A DNA stretch of 64,000 nt, from the NCBI RefSeq assembly GCF_000005505.3, contig NC_016134.3, positions 41,664,150 through 41,728,149 on the forward strand. Direction: 5' to 3'. The DNA comes from Brachypodium distachyon (taxonomy: Eukaryota; Streptophyta; Magnoliopsida; Poales; Poaceae). Within the stretch, counting starts at the first letter, position 1; each line of letters begins with the position of its first letter. The position numbers and the translations under genes were made by a program. Below are positions 1 to 10,612 of this stretch, one piece after another. The notes beneath the pieces were generated by a model. That model saw nothing but the letters and a program-made list of their open reading frames with translations, was not told the origin of the DNA and did not search any database.

Positions 1-29
1 GCACACTCCACATTTGTAGCTACAACTTT

Positions 30-338
30 CAGAGATTATGTATGTCTTGTATTAGTATACAAACATAATAGATTTGGAAATACTGGATTCTCTATTATAT
101 GATGATAGACTGGTGGCTAGAACTGTGTATGTCCTGTATTGTATTAGTATTAAAATAGACAGATTCAGAAATACTGGATTCTCTATTATATGATTATAGA
201 CCGGTGGCTATAACTGTATACAACTTTCGGAGATTATGTATGTCCTGTATTAGTATAAAAAAAGAATAGATTCAGAAATACTGGATTCTCTATTATATTG
301 TATGATATTATATGATGATAGACCGGTGGCTAGAACTG
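30..338. repeat. three-copy AT-rich tandem repeat, about 100 bp unit
   Basis: Three diverged copies follow each other, at about 38-126, 127-215 and 239-338. Each runs from a 'tgtatgtcctgtattagta'-like start through 'agaaatactggattctctat' to a 'gaccggtggctagaactg'-like end. The third copy has a small internal expansion around 'tatattgtatgatattata'. The array lies upstream of exons on the + strand, so it is probably intronic. No coding frame was seen. Confidence 0.8.
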
Positions 339-701
339 TATTAACCCTTACAATCTTTACTTTTTATAAAGATTTGAGTTGGTGGTCGCCCGTTCACTAC
401 ATCGAGACTCTCCCCTGTGTTGCTAGGAAGAAATGAATGTATCTGCACCCATTCAATATGGTAGATATACGTATCACGATTATTTGACTACAGTTGACTG
501 GATTGATATTTTTTGTCATAATTGTTATTCAGTATGAAATTTGGGAACAGAAGGGCAAAATCGCATTTCATCAATTTATGCCAAATATTATGGAGTAATA
601 ATAATTCCGTAGCAACGGACATGCTTTTAGCTAGTACATAGTAGAAATGAAGGCTCTTGCCATGTTAAACAAGCTGTACTTTAATTCCGATTGTCTTGCA
701 G

Positions 702-1186
702 TAATGCAGATAAAGTGACCACTAAGAATAACTCTCAGGGCATAAGATTCCTCTCCCATGTCACAGGTATACAATAATACCTGAACAGTAGTCGCACCCA
801 TATAACAAATTTTCTATTTCTGTGGACACGTTACTATGGTAATTGGCAACTGACTTCTGTATTGACCAGGCGATATGGAACAAAACCTCTCGAGCAATGG
901 TCCCACAGCTCTGCAGAAGCAAAAGTTGGTCTCAAACAAAAGGTAAGTTGCAACAACACTTTGGTCGCTTACCGCGGTTGTCACCTCTCAATTCCATTCA
1001 ACTGAATAACCTGAATCTGCACGCAGACCCGTGTCTTTTGGTGCCAAGGCAGCACCCAAACCAGGCTTTCAGAAGCAAGAACAAGATGTCAAGAGAAGAA
1101 AAGCGATCAATCCTGTGGAGAATACAATCGAGCTGGACCTAGCCAGCTCGGATGACGACGAGATCAATATAGTGCTGCGACGCTGA
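702..1186 (+). CDS. 3' end of an unidentified gene (three last exons; partial)
   Basis: I join exons 702-766, 870-942 and 1027-1186. Each junction has an AG acceptor and GT donor ('cttgcag' before 702, 'gtatac' after 766, 'gaccag' before 870, 'gtaagt' after 942), and the reading frame runs through all three to the TGA at 1184-1186. The decoded tail of about 98 residues is hydrophilic, carries a basic KRRK cluster, and ends with an acidic SSDDDE stretch followed by INIVLRR. That composition suggests a nuclear protein, but I do not recognise the family. The 5' part of the gene lies outside the window or in unassigned exons upstream of 702. Confidence 0.55.
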
Positions 1187-1644
1187 TGGCCTAGCTAGAC
1201 AGGGATTATCTTCACAGGATGTGGTGAAAGGCGAATAATCCTTCTGAGGTGTAGCTTCTAATATTGCCAAAGAATGTGCTTTCCAGAGGTTGTAAATATA
1301 AATACGAGACGAAAGAAACAAGACTCTGGACAGCATGTTTCAGGCGGATGCTTATGTATCGCTTCCTACATAAATATTCCTGATTCACCGTCGACACTTA
1401 GAAACGCAGAGTTCCTTTTTTTTTGCAGCATGTATTTTGAAGTTGAACAAGGTTCAGAATTTGTTCCTACTCATTTTGTTGTTAATTTTAAGAATCACAG
1501 AGCTACTTTTGTATTTTGCATGTATTTTGAAGTTGAACAAGGCTCAAAAGTCGTTCATATTCATTTTATTTTGTGATCAAATGGAAGTATATACCAGAAA
1601 AAAGAAAAGACTAACTTGACAGAATGGTTCAGGCAGATGCCTGT
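1187..1644. other. 3' flank of the first gene with short duplications
   Basis: This stretch carries the likely 3' UTR and then short repeats. A 'catgtattttgaagttgaac' segment occurs near 1429 and again near 1519. A related segment lies beyond the transposon near 5975. A 'ttcaggcggatgc'-like segment near 1338 recurs near 1628. No protein gene is supported. Confidence 0.5.
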
Positions 1645-1990
1645 GGGCCAGTTCTTTTCGGCTTCAGCTTCTCTACCCTCAGAAACTGTGGTGGGGAGAA
1701 GCTCATGACAAACTTGCAGTCCAGTTTTTTTCGGCTTTTGGCATCTCAGCTTATTATATGAATTGTTTGTTGAAAAGTCTGTAATACCCTTGCTCCGAAA
1801 TTGTCTTAGCTATTTGACTAATTGTAATACACGTATATCGGATAAAACGATAAAATAAAAATAAAAATAATAATAGCAAAATATTAAAATTAATAATGTG
1901 TGGTGTCTTTGATACTTCAGAGTACCCAAAAATATTACATAAATGTTGGATTTCCACAAAAGGACGTTAAATATAAAAACCAAATAACAA

Positions 1991-3106
1991 CTAATCCGAA
2001 GGCACGATGCTTGCGGCAATAGCATCACGTACTGTCGCTATTGTGCCATCATCCGTCGGTGCTTGAGCATCTACACCTGAAGTAGGTCCATCTTCATGAA
2101 CATATCCTCCTCTCTCAACCTCATCAAAATGCTGATCACGAAGCTTGCTATCACGAATGTAGTTATGGAGACATGCGCATGCAGTAACTATCTTGCTCTG
2201 AGCCAACATGCTGTACCGTGGTATGCCAAGGAGTATTCGCCATTTCATCTTGAGAACATCAAAGGATCTTTCGATGACATTCCGTAGAGATGAATGGCGA
2301 TTATTGAAGGTCTCTTTTCTTCCAACCGGAGGGTTATGCTCAAACTCAGGCACATGGTATCGCTGCCCTTTGAATGGTGCGAGATATCCAACTCTATTTG
2401 GGTACCTGGAGTCGACGAGGTAGTATTTTCCTAGCGAGAAGAAAACAAACTTTAAAAATATGAAACTTGACAAACATACTAGACATAGGAGATAAAAATT
2501 ATTACTTGCCGGTGGGTGTGGATAATGGTTATATTCGATCATAGCATCTGACCATACACGGGTGTCATGCACTGATCCGGGCCATCCAGAGACAACAAAA
2601 GTGAATCTCATGTCAAAATCACACATTGCCATCACATTCTGACTTGTAAACCCTTTCCTGTTCATGTATTTGATCTCCTCTTCTTTAGGCACAATCACAG
2701 GAACGTGTGTTCCATCTATGGCCCCAATGGCATTTTTGAAATGAGGCCAATTTTTTTTCTTTTTAAGTCTGGGATGCACATGGCTGTGAGTTGGATCATT
2801 CGGTCTAAGATAATCACCAGCCATGCCATCCACACATTCCAAAACCTCATGAAACTTCTTGTTAATGACAGACCTACTATGTTCAAACCGATCTGCTACA
2901 TTGTCCGTGGTTTGACATGTCCCCAAAGTCCATAAAAAAAGTGCCAATGCTTCTTTGGTGGACATATTGCAAGTTGGACTGAGTCCATACTTTTGAACCA
3001 ACAAGTCATGTAATGGAAAACACACGGACCTGCGCATCCTGAACATAGAGTAGAAAGCTTTTGGATTGTTTGCCTTATCTTCAACCCACTGGATGCCTGA
3101 CATCAA
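1991..3106 (-). CDS. PIF/Harbinger transposase (DDE_Tnp_4 type)
   Basis: The 371-codon frame matches plant Harbinger transposases. The catalytic triad is visible: D131 in GAIDGTHVPV, D232 in YYLVDSRYPN and E279 in NVIERSFDVLKMKW. Residues about 201-225 are low-complexity and bounded by GT/AG, so I read 2431-2505 (75 nt, a multiple of three) as an intron that happens to stay open. The frame extends upstream from the chosen ATG at 3106 to another ATG at 3217 that begins MDKSFDEEDEEL, but a TAG at 3146-3148 interrupts it. The original start is probably 3217, so this copy may make only the shorter product starting at 3106, or none. The protein would cut and paste the element in the nucleus together with the Myb-like partner. 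Confidence 0.85.
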   Translation of the reverse strand: MMSGIQWVEDKANNPKAFYSMFRMRRSVCFPLHDLLVQKYGLSPTCNMSTKEALALFLWTLGTCQTTDNVADRFEHSRSVINKKFHEVLECVDGMAGDYLRPNDPTHSHVHPRLKKKKNWPHFKNAIGAIDGTHVPVIVPKEEEIKYMNRKGFTSQNVMAMCDFDMRFTFVVSGWPGSVHDTRVWSDAMIEYNHYPHPPASNNFYLLCLVCLSSFIFLKFVFFSLGKYYLVDSRYPNRVGYLAPFKGQRYHVPEFEHNPPVGRKETFNNRHSSLRNVIERSFDVLKMKWRILLGIPRYSMLAQSKIVTACACLHNYIRDSKLRDQHFDEVERGGYVHEDGPTSGVDAQAPTDDGTIATVRDAIAASIVPSD

Positions 3107-3234
3107 TGGTAAACGTCTTGGAGCATACGGAACCTTCTGTACCTCCTATATATAACGAGCAACCGCAACCATGCACATCTCTAATTCCTCGTCTTCTTCA
3201 TCAAAAGATTTGTCCATCTGCCACATGACCAAAA

Positions 3235-3565
3235 TCAAATAATCAGACTACACAAACAACAGGTCCATACACTAATAAGGAAATCTGAAGAATTTTTTTT
3301 TGACCAAACAGCAAGTAGATACACAAATCTGAACACAAACAACAGGTCTATAAACAAACAACAGGTACATACACACATCTGAACACAAACAGCAGGTGCA
3401 AACAACATGTTACATTGAAACACAAACAAGAGGTCCATACATAGCAGGAAATAGTCTCACAAGTTGACAATTAATAAGGTTCAACACAAATAAGGAAATA
3501 GTCTCACAAGTCGAGAATTAATAAGGTTCAACACAAATAAGGAAATCTGAATGCATATGTTCCAG
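3235..3565. repeat. short tandem repeats between the two transposon genes
   Basis: Two repeat types sit back to back. From about 3245 to 3440, 'acaaacaacaggt' plus 'catacac' recurs at irregular spacing. From about 3445 to 3545 a unit of roughly 55 bp ('aataaggttcaacacaaata' then 'aggaaatagtctcacaagt') is repeated two to three times. They occupy the intergenic gap of the Harbinger element and carry no coding signal. Confidence 0.7.
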
Positions 3566-3580
3566 ATTTAATAATTAAAT

Positions 3581-4535
3581 CTAATTATTATTCTTCCTCT
3601 CCTCCCATGTCCTCTTGAGCCAATCAACCCGCTGTTCAGGTGTGGCCTCTTCCAAGCAGCTGAATGCATCACGGTACTCTTTCTTCATGAAGAGTTGGGA
3701 AGCATAGAAGTGTGCATCATTGCCAGGCACACCTCCATCTTGAACCACTAAAGCCATCATTTCTTTCAACTCTTGCCTCACTGGATCAACCGTCACTTGA
3801 GATGTCATGGAGTTTCTGCTATTCTCCCTCCTCTCAAATATCTCCACCATGCGTTCCAACGCCATTTTGGAAGAACTCTCGGTTGCAATCTTTGCGGCAG
3901 CGGAGGGACTAGGGGAGTAAGGACAGAGCCTCTTCTTCAGTTTCTTCAAACGTGGCTGAGCGGGGCTTTCATCATCCAATTCACAACTTGAGTCTCCTTC
4001 ACCATCCAAGTTGACTTGTGATGGAGGTGGCACCCTCGCATGCTCATTGGTGACACTATGGAGATCAAAAATCTCTCTCATTTTTTCCTCATCCACAAGA
4101 GGAGCATGCCTAAACTTGGCTGCATCTGGACGTCTCTGTGAAGAAATGAAGCAACAATCGGATTAGTTCAACATTTGGTATAAAAAAACTGAAATGAATA
4201 TGGAGCACAAATACCTTTATCTCAGTTTCCCACCAATCATCACTAGTAGCAATGGTCTTGGTGACAGGATCTCTACCGAGACCGGATGCTTGCTGATTCA
4301 GTGACTTCGACAAATTATAGTCTTTCTTTAGTGATTCCCATCTGTTTTTGAATTGTTTCCGCTCATACTTCCTCTTTGTACGGTCATTGAATTTGGAAAT
4401 CAGATTGACGTACCCAATTGGGTTCAAACAACCAGTAGGGCGGTTATTTGCCCGCACTTCTTCAATACACACATCCAAAAAAACTCTATGGGCTAATGCA
4501 TCCCAAGTTGCTTTTCCACATTTTTCTTTCTCCAT
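3581..4535 (-). CDS. Myb/SANT-like DNA-binding protein of the Harbinger element (ORF1)
   Basis: Exon 1 is 4535-4215 and exon 2 is 4135-3581, joined across an intron with GT ('gtatttgtg') and AG ('cttcacag') ends; the model is 291 residues. The N-terminal 100 residues show a Myb/SANT-like trihelix pattern with conserved tryptophans ([36 protein letters not shown]), as in plant PIF/Pong ORF1 and host genes derived from it. The C-terminal part has a basic KKLKKR stretch and a helical region ending [12 protein letters not shown]. In known PIF/Pong systems this protein binds the element ends and assists the transposase. It is intact here, with no stop or frameshift seen. Confidence 0.82.
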
Positions 4536-5244
4536 CTATGACAAAATGAATATGAACTCTCAAATGAATTTACTCACTGTCATAGCATGCATATCATATA
4601 CTTTCACCGCAACAATGCAAACATTTGTCATTCATTGGATACAAAGATTCTAGCACCATATTCTTCCTATAATATTGCATATAATTTTCAATCATCGCAC
4701 ACATTAGCCACTGTAAAGAACATACTTTTGCCATGGGAAAAACAACAAGAGAGAGGAGTACATACCTGTTCTGCTCGGAGAGGAGCACGGGCGGAAGGAG
4801 AGGAGGCCGGCCGGGCGGAGGAGGGAGAGGAGCTCGGCCGGGCGGCGGAGGGAGAGGAGGCCGGCTGGAGAGGGCAGGGTCGTCGGGGGCCCTATCCCGG
4901 CTTCATGGCCTCCGGTGGCCGGGCGGCGGCGGCGGCTGGGTCGTCGGGTGGCGGTGGCGGCTGGGTGCAAACCCTAGGCGGAGGAGAGGAGACAAGAGAG
5001 ATGGGGGCACTATGCGCTCGGGGGGAAGAAGAAAGAAAAGAATCGAAACGGTACGGTGGCATTTCGGTGTAATTACGGTGCTCAGGATTTTTAGAAGCTC
5101 GGGAAGCTGGTTTGGAGTAGCTTTTTTTCATATGAAGGATTTGGGGTGTTAGGCTGCTCTTAGAAATGGCTTGAAATCGAGTTCTTTTCGGCTGCAGCTT
5201 CTCTGGACCTAAAAGCTGGTTTAGAAGCTGAAAATAACTGGCCC

Positions 5245-6461
5245 TGTGTATGACTTAGTACATAAATACGATGTCCATTTTTTATTACTCATTCTTTGTT
5301 CCTAAAAATGAGATGTTTTGCTTTTGTCTTAAAATCAAGCTTTTTAAATTTTAACCAAATTCATAAAATAAAATCTACCAACATCTGTAACTTTAGGTTA
5401 GTTTTATTAAATTTATCATCCTATTACGAAACCCCTCCCGTGCTTGTCTGCCTAGAGCGGACGATGTTGACCCATCGCTTCCCTTCTTCCCACTCGCCTT
5501 CCCCCTGACAAGGTCCTCCCACCCCACACCCCCCGGCCGCCACCCCTTGACCTGCGGCGACCCACCCTCGGCTGACCCCGCGTCACTTGGGCATCACCAC
5601 GCCTCTAGGCAGATCCACACCGGCGAGGCCTCCCTATGGCCTGGATCGGCCCGGACTCACGAGGGGAGGTCGACGTTATGGATCTACCGCCTGGGAGGTC
5701 ACCACCGTGGATCATGTCACCCTCACCATCCCCGCATGCCGTCGGTACGTTTTTACTCTTTTTTTTGCAAATTAAAAAACAAAAAGGCTAAAAATAGAAA
5801 GTAAAAGTTGAAAAAAAATTCAAAAGCTCAAATTTCTAAAATTGAAAGTTTGAAAAAAATTACGAAAAGCAGAAAATAAAATGTGGCAAAAAGACCAAAA
5901 AAAATCGGACGACTCGTCCGTTGTAAATATTAGGAAACACGTGCGTATATATTTCCCATCTATTTATTTTGCAGCATACATTTTGAAGTTGACAAGGTTG
6001 AAAATTCGTTCATATTCATTTCATCGTTTGATCAATCGAAGTATGATAAACGAGAAACGGGAGTTGAGAATTAAACCAGAAACTATTCTTTTTTTGCATA
6101 TACTGATCACTTTAGAAACAGCAATAAAGAACCAAATTGTCAGTAACACACGGAGGAACTATAGGACCAGATTTCCAGCCGAAACAAATCGGCGTAACAC
6201 GGAAGAACCAAACATCACATTTCCAGATAACCAGCAACCAGCGTTTCATCATATTCCAGGTTCCAGAAGTGCAGCAATGCCACCAAAAGAGAACAGCTTG
6301 ACGTCTAGCCAACAGTAAAACCCTCCGATCTGACCAGAGCCTACTTACACAACCTCTAAGAATTGTTCGAACAGTCAACAGCCCCACATAGGAATAGATG
6401 ACGCCAATGTTTCCTAGGTAGCATCTTCCAAAAGCAGCCCCTCATAGGAATAGATGACTCT
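5245..6461. other. transposon flank and intergenic DNA, no gene
   Basis: About 5285-5430 resembles one half of a mariner-type (Stowaway-like) MITE ('tgttcctaaaaatgagatgt', 'aaaatctaccaacatctgta'), related to 7109-7300. A GC-rich block at 5450-5750 has open frames but no recognisable product and may be a captured fragment. Near 5975 there is a copy of the 'cattttgaagttgaacaagg'-like repeat also present at 1429 and 1519. From about 6290 the sequence is probably the 3' UTR of the SKP1-like gene. Confidence 0.45.
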
Positions 6462-9319
6462 TCACTCAAAGGCCCACTGGTTCTCCCTCCTCACTGCCGC
6501 TTCTTCTTCCTCGGAGAAGTCGTTCTCGATGTTGAATACCTTGCGGATCTCCTCTGGAGTCTTCTCCTTGATGATGTCGGCAACAGCCTGGCAAGTCAGG
6601 TCCAGCAGTCCCTTGATGTCCAGGTAGTTTGCAGCCTGTCAAGGTAAATGCAAGCATGACTATCAGGCATCTGACTTAGACGAATGAGTTCATATTTAAG
6701 CAAAAATAGTACTCCATCGAGAAATAAGTGACGCGAATTTGTACAAGAATCTATACTAATCCAAGTCACATATTTCCGGACAGAGGGAGTAATAGAAGAA
6801 ACACAATATCAATAGAAACAGCACTGACTTAGATGAATGAGTTCATATTTAACAGCAACAATGCAGTGCCAAGGAATAAAACTCACAGCAAGAGGGTTAA
6901 GGCATCACAACATACAAGAATAATTTGCAATGCGTGACCAAGCACTGTGCTAAGATGTACTAGAATACTATATTATATATATATATATTCTGAACAAAAC
7001 CAGACTGGATACATGTTTTAGTTACACACAGTTACATCACCAGCTAGAGTAGCCCTATTATCTGGGGATATACAAGCATAGCAAAAAAACTAACTTCACT
7101 ACAAGATACTCTCCGTTCCTAAATATAAGTTCTAGATTTGTCCTGACCAAGTTTATAGAAAAATCTACCAACATCTGCAACTCTAAATAAAACTAGTTTT
7201 ATTACAACCATCATGATACATATCTTCAGAATATAGTTATTTGATACTGTAGATGCCTGTACATTTTTCAATAAACCTGGTCAAAAAACTTTCAGAAGTC
7301 AATAGTAATTGTTAAACATCAGTGATTCATCTAGAGAACCCTTCTTGTCTAAGCACAGGACAAGCAATGAACTGCATCATAACATAATTGGAGAAAGAAA
7401 AAACTAAAATTAGACCCTGCAGCAATAACATCACAGTTCTGTTATCCAATTTAAGGCGCAGTGCAGAAACTCAATTTCTGTTACAGTTATCTAGGAAGGA
7501 AAACTCTTAACTAGAAGGAAACAGATTTCAGCCAATGTTTTCACGCTCAATACTGCAAATAAATCAGAACCAAATATCATGCCTTCAAACAATTCTTCAG
7601 TTATATCAAATTGATCCTGCTAAGATGCATATACCACTATAAGAGGCTTCATCATGCTAGTACAGAATTTGAACCCAAAGATAATATTAGGACTACACTG
7701 GACCCAGAGATTAGCAACAAAGACACTTCCAGTAATTTCATCTAATCAGCCCATCTCAGAGCTCCCATCAAACTGCACTTCATACAAATAACCCAGAACA
7801 GAAGGTAAAATTGCATAGTTCAATCGACTACAATGCCAACCTAATCATCTACAGCCTACATCATTCCCAGTACCGAAACCAACATCACCAAACCGTAAAT
7901 CCTAACTGTGACAACTTAACACAATATTACAATAAAGACCAAAACTAATTCACAGAACAACCGAATCAGCATCCCACAAGACCACTAGTTGACCACAAAA
8001 GATGCACGAATCTGGGCACCATTGTTGAAAATCAACAGAAAACAAAAATGCGAGGCAAATATTTAGTCACACGATTACATCACCAGCTAGAATAGCCTTA
8101 TTCTCTATGGGTATACAAGCAAAGCATAGCAAACAAACAAAAAGAACCTAACTACATGATACTAACATCTTACATTTAGGAAGAGAGGGGGTAGCTAATA
8201 GTCAAACACCAATGGATCATTAGAGTACCCTCCTTGTCTAAGCACAAGGCAAGCAATGAACAGCAGCATAACATAAAAAAAACATTTCTGTTATCGTGTA
8301 AGGCTTAATGCAGAAACTCAAATTCTATTACAGTTATCCAGAAGGAAAACTGCAAATTAGAAGTAAACACATCAGCCAATGTTTTCACGCTCAATATTAC
8401 AAGGAAATCAGAACCAAACAACATATTCTCCAGTTCTATTAAACTGAACCCGCTAAGATGCATACGCCACTAAGGGAATTCGTCATGCTACAGAAACTGA
8501 AAACAAAGATAACATAAAGACTACCCTAGACACGGAGTTCAGCAACAGAGTAAGACACTTCCAGCAATATCGTCTCCATCAGTCATCATCTCAGAGTTCA
8601 CATCCAACTATATGCACTTAAAAACAAATAACCTGGAAACCAAAAGGTAAAATTACACAGGTAAAACGAGAACAATAACTTAACCAGTTACAGCCTACAT
8701 CTTTCCCAGTCCCGAAACCAACAACAGCACCATACCACAAATCCAATTACAGACCACACAACTAACGGCGAAACTTTAACACAACGATACAATCACGATC
8801 GAAACGAATTCATAGAAGAACCGATTCAGCATCTTAAAAGACCAATAGTTAGCCACAAAAGAGCCACGAATCCGGGGAGCATTGTTGAAAATCGACACCA
8901 AAGGACATCTAAACGATCGAACCACAAGCCAAGCACCCGAGACGAGCAGGAGTAAGCCGACAGGAAGGAAGTCTCACCAGGATGAGCTCGAAGAGTATGG
9001 TCTGGTCGACCTTGACGAACCCGGCGTCGAAGGACTCGAGCTCGTCATCGGCAGCCTTGGAGGTTGGGGCGGTGGCGTCGGCTGGGGCGTCGCCGTCGGC
9101 TCCAGCAGCGGCGCGGGCCAGGACGTGCTTGCTGCAGTACTCGTTGACCAGGGCGAGGATCTTGGAGCTGACGTTGGGGAGAGGGATGATGCCGGTGCAG
9201 CCTTCATCGATCATGTTCTTGATGGTCTGCGACTCCATCGCCACCGACTCCTTCACGTCGAACGTCACGCCGTCGGAGCTCAGCAGGGTGAGCATCTTAT
9301 CAGCCTCCGCCTCCGCCAT
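6462..9319 (-). CDS. SKP1-like protein (SCF ubiquitin ligase adaptor)
   Basis: Exon 1 is 9319-8978 and exon 2 is 6635-6462, giving 171 residues across a 2342 bp intron (donor 'gtgaga', acceptor 'ttgacag'). The N-terminal BTB/POZ fold begins [15 protein letters not shown] and includes the [11 protein letters not shown] segment. The C-terminal Skp1 dimerisation region contains [39 protein letters not shown] and the family-typical end ENQWAFE. SKP1 bridges CUL1 to F-box proteins in SCF E3 ligases. An alanine-rich, acidic linker of about 30 residues separates the two halves, within the usual range for grass paralogues. Length and ends argue for a functional gene. Plants have many SKP1 paralogues and I cannot name which one this is. 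Confidence 0.93.
6712..6789. mobile_element. short Stowaway MITE in the SKP1 intron
   Basis: The 78 bp segment starts CTCCATCGAGAAATAAGTGA and ends CGGACAGAGGGAG, with TA on both sides (6710-6711 and 6790-6791). The ends are imperfect inverted repeats. It is flanked by near-identical 'gacttaga.gaatgagttca' segments at about 6673 and 6826. Confidence 0.65.
7000..8880. repeat. old tandem duplication inside the SKP1 intron
   Basis: Two copies, about 7010-8020 and 8050-8880, align in order. Landmarks are 'ttacatcaccagctagagta' (7030 and 8076), 'ttgtctaagcacaggacaag' (7346 and 8234), 'tcagccaatgttttcacgct' (7528 and 8372), and 'attgttgaaaatcaacaga' (8021) with 'attgttgaaaatcgacacc' (8881). The copies differ at many sites and by indels, so the event is not recent. 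It does not touch either exon. Confidence 0.8.
7109..7300. mobile_element. mariner-type MITE remnant in the first intron duplicate
   Basis: It starts after TA with CTCTCCGTTCCTAAATATAA, a typical Stowaway terminus, and continues with 'aaatctaccaacatctgcaa'. No clear right terminus remains. At the corresponding place in the second duplicate (about 8168-8192) only a right-end-like 'ttacatttaggaagagaggg' is left. Confidence 0.55.
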
Positions 9320-9943
9320 CGGTACGTCGCCGGGAGCGAGAATGTGCGCTCGGTTTGGAATGGAATCGAATCGGCAAACCCTAGGAGAGTGAGCGGTGGC
9401 GTTGTGCAGATGGATTGGAGAAGAGAGATGGAGGGGGTCTGCTTTTATTTCCGGGAACTGGGATCGAGGAGGCAGGAAGGAATGCAGGAGGAGAAGGGTC
9501 TAGAAGCGGGCCGGTTGGCGTTTTCTTGTCCGCCAATCTGGGCCATGTACACTAAGTGGGCCTTTTAGGCCGTAGTTTCTAGGGCTACCTGTAGGCCTTT
9601 TAGGCCGTAGTTTCTCGGGCTCTCTCCTTTAGGCCCCATACTAATTGAGATAGATTCTCAAACCGAATAAGCCCTCAATCTGCACAAGTATTCTTGTTGG
9701 GTCCTGTCTGGTCATGACTTCCATCGTTCAGTCCCATTTCAAGTCGAGCACCAAGAAAGTTTAGCAAAATTCTCACGCGGGTTTCTGGAGAAACGCCAAG
9801 AATAGAAGATCCATCATACTGATGCCAAGACGGTACTACTAGTTGTCTAGTTGCATCTCAAATCAAGCAACAAGAAAGTTAAAAGAAACTGCGGAAGAAC
9901 GGAGGCGCGCGCGCGATCGATTCGCACAAAGATGCAGCTCCGA
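9320..9943. promoter_or_regulatory. SKP1 upstream region with repeated TGGGCC-type motifs
   Basis: Between the SKP1 start and the next gene, 'gggccttttaggccgtagtt' occurs at about 9558 and a near copy at about 9594, with further 'aggcccc' and 'tgggcc' elements. Site II (TGGGCY) motifs are common upstream of constitutively expressed plant genes, which fits SKP1. A TATA-like 'aaataaaag' is readable on the minus strand near 9445. Promoter function is inference. Confidence 0.4.
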
Positions 9944-10612
9944 TCAAAAGCACGGCGCGATGCCCCGCCGGCTTCTCGACGAGAAGGAGTCGACCCTGAG
10001 GTGTCGCCGGAACGCCGAGATGAACTCCTCCGCCCGCCTGTCCACCTCCCCCGACGCATGGCCGGCCACTTCCTCTTCATCTGCCGCCGCCGCCAAAGTC
10101 TCGTTCACCACGAGCGCCATGCAGCATTCGGCCGCCGCGACGGGCTCAGCCGCCGGCGCCGCTGGCTCCGCGATCTCCTCTCGCCTTTTGCTCCTCCTCC
10201 TCTTCATCGCCTTCCTCGCGCCCTCGCCGCCTGCGGGCGCCCCATCCCCGGCAGCGCCGCCTCGCGCAGAGGCCGCCGTGGACGCGGCGCGCCTGGGCTG
10301 CACGGACGCCACGACGATGGACGCGATGACGACGTTGAGGAGCAGGAACAGGACGGGGGACGGCGCCGCGGCGAGCACGGCCACGGGCATCGGCAGCGGC
10401 GGCGGCCACCACCAGCACCGGGCCGTGAGCACGGCCGGCGCCAGCTTCTTGACGCCCGACACGAGCAGCGCGGCCGCCGCCGCCGCAAGCGCCGCCTCCA
10501 CCAGCTCCTCCTCCCTCCGCGCCTTCCTCTTCTCCACCTCCGCCATGTATCCCGCTGCTTCTAGTCTCAGGTGCCGCTGCTGTGCTGCTTCAGTGCTTCC
10601 CTCGAATAGCAC
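9944..10612 (-). CDS. DUF4408/DUF761-type membrane protein
   Basis: This is a single-exon frame of 222 residues. Two hydrophobic stretches at about residues 40-55 and 75-110 resemble the N-terminal membrane region of DUF4408 proteins. The C-terminus, GEVDRRAEEFISAFRRHLRVDS, matches the short DUF761 motif found in grass and cotton-fibre proteins. The middle is alanine-rich with a basic KRRRSKRREE patch. The biochemical role of the family is not established. The start at 10612 is the first ATG; a second ATG in the sequence AGYMAEVEK about 22 codons in is an equally plausible start. Confidence 0.75.
   Translation of the reverse strand: MLFEGSTEAAQQRHLRLEAAGYMAEVEKRKARREEELVEAALAAAAAALLVSGVKKLAPAVLTARCWWWPPPLPMPVAVLAAAPSPVLFLLLNVVIASIVVASVQPRRAASTAASARGGAAGDGAPAGGEGARKAMKRRRSKRREEIAEPAAPAAEPVAAAECCMALVVNETLAAAADEEEVAGHASGEVDRRAEEFISAFRRHLRVDSFSSRSRRGIAPCF

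Larger units (their letters stand above)
1645..5244 (-). mobile_element. PIF/Harbinger DNA transposon, near-complete, two genes
   Basis: The 3600 bp element starts GGGCCAGTTCTTTTCGGCTT and ends with an inverted, imperfect copy finishing AACTGGCCC. It is bounded by TGT at 1642-1644 and TGT at 5245-5247, a 3 bp target duplication as expected for PIF/Harbinger; the edge could shift by one or two bases because of local sequence identity. It carries the two genes typical of the superfamily: a DDE transposase (1991-3106) and a Myb/SANT-like DNA-binding protein (3581-4535), both on the minus strand. Extra subterminal copies of the TIR-like sequence occur near 1722 and near 5180. A 1140 bp derivative of the same family lies at 51994-53133. 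Whether this copy is active is unknown, since the transposase has an upstream in-frame stop. Confidence 0.88.
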
